This document shows positions 15,169 through 24,104 of a stretch of 64,000 nt of DNA, in pieces (positions within the stretch are counted from its first letter, which is position 1; each line of letters opens with the position of its first letter). The DNA comes from Roseovarius sp. (lineage in GTDB: Bacteria; Pseudomonadota; Alphaproteobacteria; Rhodobacterales; Rhodobacteraceae), in contig JAJFIA010000010.1 in the NCBI GenBank assembly GCA_021775255.1, positions 1-64,000 of the forward strand. Reading direction: 5' to 3'. Below the pieces are notes generated by a model. It was not told the origin of the DNA. It made no database searches and worked only from the letters and a program-made list of their open reading frames with translations. Made by a program: the position numbers and the translations under genes.

Positions 15169-16655
15169 TTCTTCTTTCCAAAGCCCGAGAGGCCGGGGGG
15201 CAGGGACAGGCCGCCACCGCCCATGCCAGGCATTTTGCCGCCCATTTGCTTGGCGGCTTGCTCAAGGGCTTTCGGGTCCATCCCGGCGGCCATTTCCTCG
15301 GGGCTTGGACCGCCTTTGCCGAACATGCCTTTCATCGCCTGTTTGAGCATGCCGCCCTTGCCCATTTTTTTCATCATGTCGCCCATCTGGCGCTGCATTT
15401 TGAGCAGTTTGTTGAGTTCGCTGACCTCAAGCCCGGCACCTTTGGCGATGCGCTTTTTGCGGCTGGCCTGAAGGACCTGCGGGTTGGCGCGCTCGAGCTT
15501 GGTCATGGATTGAATGAGGGCGATCTGGCGTGTGAAGATCTTGTCGTCTATGCCCGCGTCCTTGACCTGCTTTGACATCTTGCCCATGCCCGGCATCATG
15601 CCCATCACGCTTTCCATGCCGCCCATTTTGAGCATCTGTTCAAGCTGCATCTTCATATCGTTCATGTTGAAGCGGCCCTTCTGGAAGCGCTTCATCATCC
15701 GTTCGGCCTGTTCGGCCTCGATGGTTTCCTGAGCCTTCTCAACCAGTGAAACGATATCGCCCATGCCAAGGATGCGGCCGGCGATGCGCTCGGCCTCGAA
15801 GGTTTCAAGCGCATCCATCTTTTCGCCAAGGCCGACAAAGCGGATGGGCTTGCCGGTAACCGCACGCATGGAAAGCGCCGCCCCACCGCGGCCATCGCCG
15901 TCCATCCGGGTCAGAACAACGCCGGTTACGCCGATCTTATCGTCAAATTCGGTGGCGACGTTGACCGCATCCTGACCGGTGAGGCCATCAACCACCAGTA
16001 ATGTTTCGCGCGGATTGGCGACATCGCGCACATCTGCGGCCTGTTGGATCAGTTCGGCGTCAATGTGCAGACGCCCTGCGGTATCAAGCATATAGACATC
16101 ATAGCCGCCAAGACTGGCCTGGGTTTTGGCGCGTTTGGCGATCTGGACCGGGTTTTCGCCTTTGACAATCGGCAGGGTATCAACGCCGATCTGCGCCCCC
16201 AGAATTTGCAACTGTTCCATCGCTGCCGGGCGATTGACATCGAGGGATGCCATCAGCACGCGCTTGCCATCGCGCTCCTTCAGGCGTTTGGCCAGTTTGG
16301 CGGTGGTGGTGGTTTTGCCCGAGCCTTGCAGGCCAACCATCAGGATTGGCGCGGGCGGGTTATCAATTTTCAGCGCCCCGGGATCATCTTCGCCGGTGAG
16401 TGTCTCAACCAGAACGTCATGCACGATCTTGACGACCTGCTGACCGGGGGTGATGGATTTGGTGACCGCCTGACCGGTGGCCTGCGCCTGCACCGCTTTG
16501 ACAAAATCACGCGCCACGGGCAGCGAGACATCGGCCTCAAGCAGCGCCACGCGAACCTCGCGCAGGGCGGTTTTAACGTCGTCCTCGGAAAGTGCGCCCT
16601 GCTTGGTGAGGCGGTCAAACACGCCAGAGAGGCGTTCGGACAGATTTTCAAACAT
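15165..16655 (-). CDS. ffh: Signal recognition particle GTPase Ffh
   Basis: Ffh binds 4.5S RNA and signal sequences of nascent membrane proteins and docks with FtsY. The 496-residue protein has the N-domain (MFENLSERLSGVFDRL... ALLEADVSLPVARDFV), the G-domain with GLQGSGKTTTTAKLA (P-loop, near residue 108), DTAGRLHID, TRMDGDGRGGAALS and GLGEKMDALETF, then the methionine-rich M-domain (MNDMKMQLEQMLKMGGMESVMGMMPGMGKM) and a glycine/methionine-rich tail. It heads the translation block; upstream is a 216-base spacer with inverted repeats. No 4.5S RNA gene was found nearby. Confidence 0.98.
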   Translation of the reverse strand: MFENLSERLSGVFDRLTKQGALSEDDVKTALREVRVALLEADVSLPVARDFVKAVQAQATGQAVTKSITPGQQVVKIVHDVLVETLTGEDDPGALKIDNPPAPILMVGLQGSGKTTTTAKLAKRLKERDGKRVLMASLDVNRPAAMEQLQILGAQIGVDTLPIVKGENPVQIAKRAKTQASLGGYDVYMLDTAGRLHIDAELIQQAADVRDVANPRETLLVVDGLTGQDAVNVATEFDDKIGVTGVVLTRMDGDGRGGAALSMRAVTGKPIRFVGLGEKMDALETFEAERIAGRILGMGDIVSLVEKAQETIEAEQAERMMKRFQKGRFNMNDMKMQLEQMLKMGGMESVMGMMPGMGKMSKQVKDAGIDDKIFTRQIALIQSMTKLERANPQVLQASRKKRIAKGAGLEVSELNKLLKMQRQMGDMMKKMGKGGMLKQAMKGMFGKGGPSPEEMAAGMDPKALEQAAKQMGGKMPGMGGGGLSLPPGLSGFGKKK

Positions 16656-16753
16656 CTCGGGCGCTCCTCATGGCTCGCGGATCAGATTATGACCCCAAAA
16701 CTGGTGGAGCCGGCGTAGATGCCAAACATGGCTTCATGGGGCTGACACGAAAT

Positions 16754-16861
16754 GCGCCCCCGTGGGCGCGACGCGCTGACGGAGGGCGATCCCGGGGCAT
16801 ACCCCATGGGACCGGAAGCAATTAACGAACTTCCGGATATGGCGCGCGGATACGCCGCGCG
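16754..16861. other. Three inverted repeats upstream of ffh
   Basis: GCGCCC (16754-16759) pairs with GGGCGC (16764-16769). CCGGAAG (16812-16818) pairs with CTTCCGG (16830-16836). CGCGCGG (16843-16849) pairs with CCGCGCG (16855-16861). They fill the spacer between the membrane protein at 16872-17405 (whose 3' end is here) and ffh. The last, 11 bases past that stop, is a candidate terminator without a clear T-run; the others may lie in the ffh promoter/leader. Confidence 0.45.
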
Positions 16862-16871
16862 GTTTCAAGAG

Positions 16872-17405
16872 TCAAGCTGAATTGGGCAAAACATCCCTGC
16901 CGCGCAGGTCTTTCAGCCAGCCATTGATGTCACACACAATCGTCGCGGCCGAGCGGCCTTTGGAATAAACCCCCGAGACCGGCTGGATCATTGTGCCCAT
17001 GCCTGTCTTGCCATCGCGCAATACCAATGATGGGCGTGTGACAGACTGACGGATATCATCAGGGTTGGTGAGGTTTGAACTTTCGGTTGTTTGTGCCGTC
17101 GCATAAAGCAGATCATCAAGGGAAAGCACGGCCCATTTATATTTGAAGATCGTGTGGGCGCTGATCGTCACCGTCCGGGTCTGGGCATCAAGCACCAGTT
17201 GCAGGCGTTCAACAAACAGGCATATCGCAATGACGCCCATACCACCGCCGCCCAGGATCAGGATGAGGGCAATCGCCGAACCTTCCGACATAAGCAGAAG
17301 GCCATTGACGGCAAACAGCATGACAAAGAAAAACAGCAAAACCGACATGAGCCATGATGTCTGGCTGGCGATCAGCAGGTCGGGGGCTTTATGTTTGATT
17401 TTCAT
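16872..17405 (-). CDS. Membrane protein of unknown function, two-helix N-terminus
   Basis: The 177-residue protein has two close membrane helices (about residues 17-40 and 43-66: SWLMSVLLFFFVMLFAVNGLLL and a glycine-rich helix) followed by a soluble domain of alternating beta-strand-like stretches (LQLVLDAQTRTVTISAHTIFKYKWAVLSLDDLLYA, SLVLRDGKTGMGTMIQPVSG). The layout resembles small membrane proteins with a bacterial PH-like domain, but the match is too weak to name. It is divergent from the LysR regulator across a 232-base AT-rich spacer. Confidence 0.7.
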   Translation of the reverse strand: MKIKHKAPDLLIASQTSWLMSVLLFFFVMLFAVNGLLLMSEGSAIALILILGGGGMGVIAICLFVERLQLVLDAQTRTVTISAHTIFKYKWAVLSLDDLLYATAQTTESSNLTNPDDIRQSVTRPSLVLRDGKTGMGTMIQPVSGVYSKGRSAATIVCDINGWLKDLRGRDVLPNSA

Positions 17406-17637
17406 TTGGTCCTCTGTCAGGTATTTTTGTCATACGCTAACATGTCCACCGCTTACCGGGCTATACTAAAGGTTTAAATTTAATTTGAAACAACTGTCAG
17501 TATGTGCCTTGGTAAACATAAGTAAATTTAATTTCATTTTGTGTTATTTTGCGCACATATTGAGGGGCAACAGGTGCTCAGATTAAGGATTTGACGGGCA
17601 CCGGGCTTTGTTGCCCGCTTCGGGGAATGGATTTTCA

Positions 17638-18519
17638 ATGGATAACTGGGACGAAGTGCGCACGGCCTATTATGTCGCCAAAATAGGCACGGTCAGTGGC
17701 GCGGCCGAGGTGATGGGGGTGCATCACGCTACGGTTATTCGCCATATTGATGCGATTGAAACGCGCCTTGGGGCACGGCTGTTTCAGCGCCATGCGCGCG
17801 GCTATTCCCCAACCGAGGCGGGCGAGGATCTGCTCAGGGTGGCGCAGGCGACGGATGATCAGTTGAGCCAGCTATCCGGCCGGATCAAGGGCCGGGGGGA
17901 TGCTGTTACCGGCGAGCTGATCGTGACCTCGCTGGGTAGTCTTAATTATCTTCTATTGCCGGTTCTGACGGCGTTTCAGGGGGATTATCCCAATCTGGTG
18001 GTGCGGTATCTGACCGGGGACCGATTGTTTCGGCTGGAATATGGCGAGGCGCATGTGGCGATCCGTGCCGGACGTGCGCCGGATCAGCCGGATAATGTGG
18101 TGCAGCCGTTTTTTCATCAAAAACTTACGCTTTATGCCAGCGAAGATTATGTAGCCCGGCATGGGCGGCCCAAGGAGATGGGCGCGTATGGCAATCACCG
18201 GTTTGTCGGTTCGGATGATGAAAATACCCGCGCGCCATATTCGAGGTGGATGCGTGAGCATGTGCCGATGCAAAACATCATTTTCCGCAGTGGGGATGTA
18301 CATGCCTTGCGCGAGGCGGTGATGCAGGGGGTGGGTATCGGATTTATGCCCGTGACCCTGGCGCAAAAGCTGCCGGGTCTGGTGCAAATGCAACCGCCGC
18401 TGGATGCGTGGACGGCCCCTTTGTGGCTGGTGACGCATCGGGATTTGCACCGGACAGCCAAGGTTCAGGCATTCCTGAGCTTCCTCAAGGAGCAGGCAAA
18501 GGATTGGGCGTCTGAATGA
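17638..18519 (+). CDS. LysR-family transcriptional regulator
   Basis: The 293-residue protein has the winged helix-turn-helix at its N-terminus (VRTAYYVAKIGTVSGAAEVMGVHHATVIRHIDAIETRLGARLFQRHARGYSPTEAG) and a periplasmic-binding-like effector domain (VTGELIVTSLGSLNYLLLPVLTAF... AIRAGRAPDQPD... GVGIGFMPVTLAQ). The ligand is unknown. Start 17638 (MDNWDEVR) gives the normal LysR N-terminus; the frame extends to 17608 without support. It overlaps the following EamA gene by four bases (ATGA), so the transporter is its first candidate partner. Confidence 0.93.
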   Translation: MDNWDEVRTAYYVAKIGTVSGAAEVMGVHHATVIRHIDAIETRLGARLFQRHARGYSPTEAGEDLLRVAQATDDQLSQLSGRIKGRGDAVTGELIVTSLGSLNYLLLPVLTAFQGDYPNLVVRYLTGDRLFRLEYGEAHVAIRAGRAPDQPDNVVQPFFHQKLTLYASEDYVARHGRPKEMGAYGNHRFVGSDDENTRAPYSRWMREHVPMQNIIFRSGDVHALREAVMQGVGIGFMPVTLAQKLPGLVQMQPPLDAWTAPLWLVTHRDLHRTAKVQAFLSFLKEQAKDWASE

Positions 18520-19412
18520 GCGGAGCACTGCGCGGGCATCTGGCCATGCTGATATTCTCGGGCCTGATTGCCGGGTCGTTTGCGCTTGGATCCCTGGCGG
18601 CGGGCCATATTGCGCCAAGCGCCCTGACGGCGGCGCGGTTTTTGATAGCAACGGCACTTGTGGGGGCGGCGGCGCTGGCCACTAACGGGGTAACGCGGCG
18701 GGATTTCGCGGCCCCCTGGCGGTATCTCTTGATGGGGGGGTTGCTGGGATTCTATTTCGTGATGATGTTCGAGGGGCTCAAAACCGCAAGCCCGGTTTCA
18801 ACCTCGGCGGTTTTTACATTGGCACCGCTTATCTCTGGGCTGGCCGGATACGTTCTGCTGCGCCAGATTACTACGAAACGTATGGCGCTGGCGCTGTCGG
18901 TGGGGGCTCTGGGCGCACTTTGGGTGATTTTTGATGCCGATCTGAAGGCATTTCTGGCCTTCAGGGTGGGCCGGGGCGAGATGATCTATTTTTGGGGAGT
19001 GGTGGCACATGCGATCTATACGCCTGTGGTGCGGCGGCTGAACCGGGGGGAAAGCGCGGTGGTGTTTTCCTTTGGCACATTATTGGCGGCAACGGTGATA
19101 GTGAGCGTGTTTGGCGCGGGCGACATTGCGCGCACAGATTGGGCCGGCTTGCCGTGGATTGTCTGGATCACGCTGATCTATGTGGCGGTATTTGCCACTG
19201 CGATGACATTTGTGCTGTTGCAATATGCATCCTTGCGCCTGCCAAGTGCCAAGGTGATGGCCTATACCTATCTGACACCCACATGGGTCATCTGCTGGGA
19301 GGCGGCGCTGCATCACGGCCTGCCCGGCGGGTTGATACTTGTCGGTATTGGCCTGACGATCGTGGCGCTGGGGATGTTGTTGAAATCCGAGCCGCTAAAA
19401 CGAACGCTTTAA
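18516..19412 (+). CDS. EamA-family (DMT) transporter
   Basis: The 298-residue protein has ten predicted membrane helices in two repeated EamA halves, the first containing GLIAGSFALGSLAAGHIAPSALTAARFLIATALVG and the second WAGLPWIVWITLIYVAVFATAMTFVLLQYASLRL. Family members export amino acids and other metabolites, but the substrate cannot be told. It is translationally coupled to the LysR gene upstream. Its stop overlaps the stop of the convergent pheA by four bases (19409-19412), so there is no room for a conventional terminator. Confidence 0.9.
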   Translation: MSGALRGHLAMLIFSGLIAGSFALGSLAAGHIAPSALTAARFLIATALVGAAALATNGVTRRDFAAPWRYLLMGGLLGFYFVMMFEGLKTASPVSTSAVFTLAPLISGLAGYVLLRQITTKRMALALSVGALGALWVIFDADLKAFLAFRVGRGEMIYFWGVVAHAIYTPVVRRLNRGESAVVFSFGTLLAATVIVSVFGAGDIARTDWAGLPWIVWITLIYVAVFATAMTFVLLQYASLRLPSAKVMAYTYLTPTWVICWEAALHHGLPGGLILVGIGLTIVALGMLLKSEPLKRTL

Positions 19413-20242
19413 TCCCGGCGCGGATCGGCCGGGTAGGTGCCAAGCATGGTTATGCGGGAGGTGAAATAATCCAGCTCTTCAAGCGCGCGTTTGACCGCCG
19501 GGTCGTCGGGGTGGCCCTCGATTTCGGCATAAAATTGCGTGGCCGAGAACGAACCGTTCAGCATATAGCTTTCCAGCTTGGTCATGTTGACGCCATTGGT
19601 GGCAAAGCCGCCCATGGCCTTGTAGAGCGCCGCCGGGATGTTGCGGACCTCGAACACGAAACTGGTCATCATGCCATGATCCCCGCGCCGCGACAGGTCG
19701 ACCTTGGGTGCCATGACCAGAAACCGGGTGGTGTTGTTACTTTGGTCCTCGATATGGCGGGCGAGAACCTCAAGCCCGTAAATCTCGCTGGCCAGTTCGC
19801 TGGCAAGGGCGGCCATTTCGGGGTTGGCGTCGCGCGCCACCTGCAGGGCCGAGCCGGCGGTATCGGCACCGTTGACCCGGTGAATGCCGTGTTCGGCCAG
19901 AAACTGCCGGCATTGGCCCAGCAGAACCGGGTGGCTCATGGCGCTCTTCACCTGTGAAAGTCTGGTGCCGGGAATGGCCAGCAGATTGATATGCACCCGC
20001 ACGAAGGCCTCATTGATGATGTGCAGGCCCGAGGATGGCAGAAGATGGTGAATATCCGCCACCCGGCCGAAGGTCGAGTTTTCAACCGGCAGCATGGCAA
20101 GGGTCGCCTCACCGTTGCGCACGGCGGCAATGGCATCCTCAAAGGTGCGGCAGGGCAAGGCCTCCATGGATGGATAGGTGTCGCGGCAGGCCTGATGTGA
20201 ATAGGCGCCGGGCTCTCCCTGAAAGGCGATGCGATTGGTCAT
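19409..20242 (-). CDS. pheA: Prephenate dehydratase
   Basis: This enzyme converts prephenate to phenylpyruvate in phenylalanine synthesis. The 277-residue protein has the PDT domain (IAFQGEPGAYSHQACRDTYP, MLPVENSTFGRVADIHHLL, GADTAGSALQVA, and SNNTTRFLVM holding the conserved Thr-Arg-Phe) and a C-terminal ACT domain (TSFVFEVRNIPAALYKAMGGFATNGVNMTKLES, FYAEIEGHPDD) that gives feedback control by phenylalanine. There is no chorismate mutase domain; the separate gene at 14251-14547 can serve. Start 20242 (MTNRIAFQGE) matches the family; a frame to 20290 is possible but not conserved. Confidence 0.96.
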   Translation of the reverse strand: MTNRIAFQGEPGAYSHQACRDTYPSMEALPCRTFEDAIAAVRNGEATLAMLPVENSTFGRVADIHHLLPSSGLHIINEAFVRVHINLLAIPGTRLSQVKSAMSHPVLLGQCRQFLAEHGIHRVNGADTAGSALQVARDANPEMAALASELASEIYGLEVLARHIEDQSNNTTRFLVMAPKVDLSRRGDHGMMTSFVFEVRNIPAALYKAMGGFATNGVNMTKLESYMLNGSFSATQFYAEIEGHPDDPAVKRALEELDYFTSRITMLGTYPADPRRD

Positions 20243-20365
20243 TGGCCGTATTTCCCGTAGATTTGCCCCTGAAAGAGGCTTTGAAAGCATAAACTACACC
20301 TTGCACCGGGATAGGGGAAGCGGATAGATACTGTGGTCAAGAAATATCAAATGGATGGCGGGCCT

Positions 20366-20887
20366 ATGTTCGATACTATGACAATTACAAAAATCCTTGG
20401 CGGGCTGTGCGGCGCGCTGCTGTTTTTCCTGTTGGGCAGTTGGTTGGCGAGCGGGCTTTATTCGATGGGTGGCGGCCACGGCGAGGGCGACCAAGCAGCC
20501 TATGTGATCGAGACCGAAGAATCAGGCAGCACTGAAGCTGCGGTGGTAGAAGGCTTGTCGGTGGAGGAGTTGATGGCCTCGGCAGATATTGCCAAAGGTG
20601 CCAAAGTATTTGCCAAATGCAAGGCCTGTCACAAGCTGGAAGACGGGGCCAATGCAACCGGGCCGTATCTTTATGGTGTTGTGGGCCGGGCGGTGGATAC
20701 AGCCGTAGGATACAGCTATTCCGGCGCTCTGGAAGCAGTGGTGGATGTCTGGACGCCTGAGAACCTGTTTCACTTTCTGGAAAATCCCAAAGGCTTTGCC
20801 CCCGGTACAAAAATGGGCTTTTCAGGCCTGAAAAAGCCTGAGGACCGGGCCAATGTGATTGCCTATCTGGACAGCCTGGATAACTGA
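20366..20887 (+). CDS. cycM: Membrane-anchored cytochrome c (CycM/c552 type)
   Basis: The 173-residue protein has an uncleaved N-terminal membrane anchor (ILGGLCGALLFFLLGSWLASGLYSM), an acidic linker (IETEESGSTEAAVVEG) and one class I cytochrome c domain. Haem is attached at CKACH (about residue 88), and the distal methionine is in PGTKMGFSGLKKPEDRANVIAYL. In Paracoccus and Bradyrhizobium such membrane-bound cytochromes carry electrons from the bc1 complex to the aa3 oxidase. I start at 20366 (MFDTMTITK), where GGCGGG precedes the ATG. The gene is divergent from pheA and followed by a good terminator. Confidence 0.93.
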   Translation: MFDTMTITKILGGLCGALLFFLLGSWLASGLYSMGGGHGEGDQAAYVIETEESGSTEAAVVEGLSVEELMASADIAKGAKVFAKCKACHKLEDGANATGPYLYGVVGRAVDTAVGYSYSGALEAVVDVWTPENLFHFLENPKGFAPGTKMGFSGLKKPEDRANVIAYLDSLDN

Positions 20888-20908
20888 GCCGCGCCGGATA
20901 TGAAATTG

Positions 20909-20945
20909 AGGCCGCTACCCAATTTCGGGCAGGCGGCCTTTTTTG
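20909..20945 (+). terminator. Intrinsic terminator after cycM
   Basis: AGGCCGC (20909-20915) pairs with GCGGCCT (20933-20939), and the stem is followed directly by TTTTTT (20939-20944). It lies 22 bases past the cycM stop. Confidence 0.88.
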
Positions 20946-21069
20946 TGGGGTGGGGTGCAGAAACCGGCCATTGCTGAACTTTCCGCACTTGAAAGGCATG
21001 GCGGCTCTCAACTAGCTTGTTTCCAGGCCAACAGACCCCAGATAATAAAGGGGCAGGAGGAAAACGATC

Positions 21070-22998
21070 ATGACAGGATTTGCAAACCGGGCGGCAACCC
21101 TGAAGGATATGCCGTTCAGAAGGATCACAGCACTTGTCGGGTTGTGCCTGCTGGTACTTCTGGCACAGGGGGCACAGGCGCAGGAAAAGATCATCAAATC
21201 CCATGGCTATTCGTTTTTTGGTGATCTGAGCTATCCCGCGGATTACCCGCATTTCAACTATGTCAATCCGGGTGCCCCCAAGGGCGGTGAAATTTCGCTT
21301 TATGCGCCGGGCACGTTTGATTCGATGAACCCCTATTCGCGCAAGGGCCGCGCCGGCAGATATAGCTGGATGGTTTACGAAAGCCTGCTGGGTGAGATGC
21401 CCGCCACCGGCGAAGGCGCCCCGGCGGATGCTTACGGCGAGATGTACGGGCTGCTGGCGGAAAGCCTTGAATATGACGAAGCCAAAACCTGGGTCATCTT
21501 CCACATGCGCCCCGAAGCGCGGTTTGCCGATGGGACGCAGGTGACGGCGCAGGATGTGGTGTTCTCGCATAACCTGTTTCTGGATCAGGGCCTGCAATCT
21601 TATGCCGAGGCGGTGAGGAAGCGAATTTTGACAGCCGAGGCGCTGGATGATCACACCGTGAAATTCACCTTTGCCCCCGATATTTCCCGGCGCTCATTGA
21701 TTGATCAGGTGGGATCAGTGCCGGTATTTCCCAAGCATTGGTATGATAAAACCGGCGCACGGCTGGATGAGCCGCGGCTTGAAGCGGCACCGGGATCGGG
21801 CCCCTATCAACTGGACAATTATGATGTGAACCGGCGGATCGTGTATAAGCGCAACCCGGATTATTGGGGCCGGGATTTACCAATAAACATAGGACGGCAT
21901 AATTTTGATATCATCCGGGTGGAATATTTCGCCGATGATACTGCCGCGTTTGAGGCGTTCAAGGCGGGGGAATATACCTTCAGGATGGAGGGCAATTCCA
22001 AGAAATGGGCGACGGGATACGATTTTCCGGCGGTTGAAAGCGGCTATGTCAAGCTTGAGGAATTGCCCGATGGCACGCCGCCCACACCCTCCGGCATCGT
22101 GTTCAATCTGGGGCGCGAGGTGCTTAAGGATGTGCGGGTGCGTGATGCAATCGCACTGGCGTATAATTTTGAATGGATCAACGAATCCCTGCAGTTTGGC
22201 CTGTTCAAGCAACGTAATTCCTTTGTGCAGGATACCCCGCTTGAGGCCAAGGGCGTGCCTGAGGGGGCCGAGCTTGAATTGCTCAGATCATTGGGTGATG
22301 TTGTGCCGCCTGACATGCTGACCGAGCCTGCGGTGATGGCCCACAGCTCAGGCCCTGCGCGGCTGAATGACCGGCGCAATCTGCGCAAGGCGATGAAACT
22401 GCTGGATCAGGCGGGATGGAAAGTGGGCGATGACGGCAAGCGGCGCAATGCGAAGGGCGCGCTTCTGACGCTTGATTTTCCCATATCGGCCTCGGGTTCG
22501 GCCACCATGGGCGCGGTGGTGGAAAGCTTTGTCAGCAATCTGCAACTGATGGGCATTGATGCCAAATATGAAAAAATTGACGCGGCGCAATATACCCTGC
22601 GCAACCGTGACCGCGATTATGATCTGGTATTTGACGGCTACGGCGCATTTCTGGAGGCGGGCACCGGGCTCAATCAGCAATATGGCTCGGAAGGGGCCGC
22701 GTTCAGCCTGTTCAACCCCGCCGGACTGGCAAGCCCGATGGTGGATGCGCTGATTGATGCGGCATTGAAAACCACCACCCGCGAGGATCAGGATGTGGCG
22801 CTGATGGCGCTGGACCGGGCGCTGCGCTATGAGCGCTTCATGGTGCCGGTATGGTATCTGGATAAATACTGGATCGCCTATTGGGATATGTATGACCATC
22901 CCGACACCCTACCGCCCTATGCACTCGGCTATCTTGATTTCTGGTGGTATGATTCCGAAAAGGCGGCGGCACTCAAGGCGGCGGGCGCGTTAAGATGA
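21070..22998 (+). CDS. yejA: Peptide ABC transporter substrate-binding protein (YejA-like)
   Basis: The 642-residue protein is a family 5 extracellular solute-binding protein of the YejA subgroup, which binds oligopeptides such as microcin C. It has a long signal peptide ending ALVGLCLLVLLAQGAQA, then HGYSFFGDLSYPADYPHFNYVNPGAPKGGE, the YejA-type start of the mature protein. FAPDISRRSLIDQVGSVPVFPKHWYD and YKRNPDYWGRDLP are further family landmarks. Start 21070 follows AGGAGG at a good distance, so the longer N-terminus is preferred to the internal ATG at 21109. First gene of a five-gene operon. Confidence 0.93.
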   Translation: MTGFANRAATLKDMPFRRITALVGLCLLVLLAQGAQAQEKIIKSHGYSFFGDLSYPADYPHFNYVNPGAPKGGEISLYAPGTFDSMNPYSRKGRAGRYSWMVYESLLGEMPATGEGAPADAYGEMYGLLAESLEYDEAKTWVIFHMRPEARFADGTQVTAQDVVFSHNLFLDQGLQSYAEAVRKRILTAEALDDHTVKFTFAPDISRRSLIDQVGSVPVFPKHWYDKTGARLDEPRLEAAPGSGPYQLDNYDVNRRIVYKRNPDYWGRDLPINIGRHNFDIIRVEYFADDTAAFEAFKAGEYTFRMEGNSKKWATGYDFPAVESGYVKLEELPDGTPPTPSGIVFNLGREVLKDVRVRDAIALAYNFEWINESLQFGLFKQRNSFVQDTPLEAKGVPEGAELELLRSLGDVVPPDMLTEPAVMAHSSGPARLNDRRNLRKAMKLLDQAGWKVGDDGKRRNAKGALLTLDFPISASGSATMGAVVESFVSNLQLMGIDAKYEKIDAAQYTLRNRDRDYDLVFDGYGAFLEAGTGLNQQYGSEGAAFSLFNPAGLASPMVDALIDAALKTTTREDQDVALMALDRALRYERFMVPVWYLDKYWIAYWDMYDHPDTLPPYALGYLDFWWYDSEKAAALKAAGALR

Positions 22999-23012
22999 CG
23001 GGGATCACCTGA

Positions 23013-24101
23013 ATGGGCGCCTATATCCTCAGGCGGGTTTTGCTGATCATTCCAACGCTTCTGGGCATCATGATCATCAATTTCGCGCTGGTGCAGTTTG
23101 TGCCCGGTGGCCCGGTGGAACAGATGATCGCCAAACTGCAGGGCGGGGGCGATGTGTTTGAGGGCTTTGCCGGTGGCGGCAATGATGCCGGGCTGGATCA
23201 GGCAGAAGCGGACAACAGCAAATACCTTGGCGCACGCGGCCTGCCGCCCGAACTGATCAAGGAACTGGAAGTGCAGTTTGGCCTTGATAAGCCGCCGCTT
23301 GAGCGGTTCTTCAGGATGATGTGGAATTATATCCGGTTTGATTTTGGCGAAAGCTATTTCCGCAAGATCAGTGTGCTTGATCTGGTGCTTGAGAAAATGC
23401 CGGTTTCAATCACGCTGGGGCTGTGGACGACGCTGATTGCCTATCTGGTGTCGATCCCGCTGGGCATCCGCAAGGCGGTGCATGATGGATCGCCATTTGA
23501 TAACTGGACAAGCGGCATCATCATCGCCGCCTATGCCATCCCCGGCTTTTTGTTTGCCATCATGCTTCTGGTGCTGTTTGCGGGCGGCAGTTACTGGCAG
23601 GTTTTCCCATTGAGGGGGCTGACCTCGGATAATTTTGATCAGCTCAGCGTGATGGGCAAGGTTCTGGATTATCTGTGGCATATCGTGCTGCCGGTGGCAG
23701 CCTCGACCATCGCGGCCTTTGCCACGCTTACATTGCTGACCAAGAACAGCTTTCTCGATGAGATCAAGAAACAATATGTGATCACCGCCCGCGCCAAGGG
23801 ACTGGCGGAAAACAAGGTGCTTTACGGCCATGTTTTCCGCAATGCCATGCTGATCGTGATCGCCGGTTTTCCCAGCGTGTTTTTCAGCGTTTTCTTTGGC
23901 GCAAGCATCCTGATCGAAACCATCTTTTCGCTTGATGGCCTTGGGCGGCTTGGCTTTGAAGCGGCGGTGGGCCGGGATTATCCGGTGATGTTTGGCACGC
24001 TGTTTTTCTTCAGCCTGATCGGGCTGTTTGTCGGGATTCTGAGCGATCTGATGTATGTGCTGATTGATCCGCGCATAGATTTTGAAAAGCGCGAGGGCTA
24101 G
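23013..24101 (+). CDS. yejB: Peptide ABC transporter permease (YejB-like)
   Basis: The 362-residue inner-membrane protein begins [37 protein letters not shown], the standard DppB/OppB/YejB N-terminus with the PGGP motif. Its EAA loop, [32 protein letters not shown], contacts the ATPase. The insertion [17 protein letters not shown] after residue 45 is typical of YejB rather than DppB. It lies 14 bases after yejA and three before yejE. Confidence 0.94.
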   Translation: MGAYILRRVLLIIPTLLGIMIINFALVQFVPGGPVEQMIAKLQGGGDVFEGFAGGGNDAGLDQAEADNSKYLGARGLPPELIKELEVQFGLDKPPLERFFRMMWNYIRFDFGESYFRKISVLDLVLEKMPVSITLGLWTTLIAYLVSIPLGIRKAVHDGSPFDNWTSGIIIAAYAIPGFLFAIMLLVLFAGGSYWQVFPLRGLTSDNFDQLSVMGKVLDYLWHIVLPVAASTIAAFATLTLLTKNSFLDEIKKQYVITARAKGLAENKVLYGHVFRNAMLIVIAGFPSVFFSVFFGASILIETIFSLDGLGRLGFEAAVGRDYPVMFGTLFFFSLIGLFVGILSDLMYVLIDPRIDFEKREG

Positions 24102-24104
24102 GCC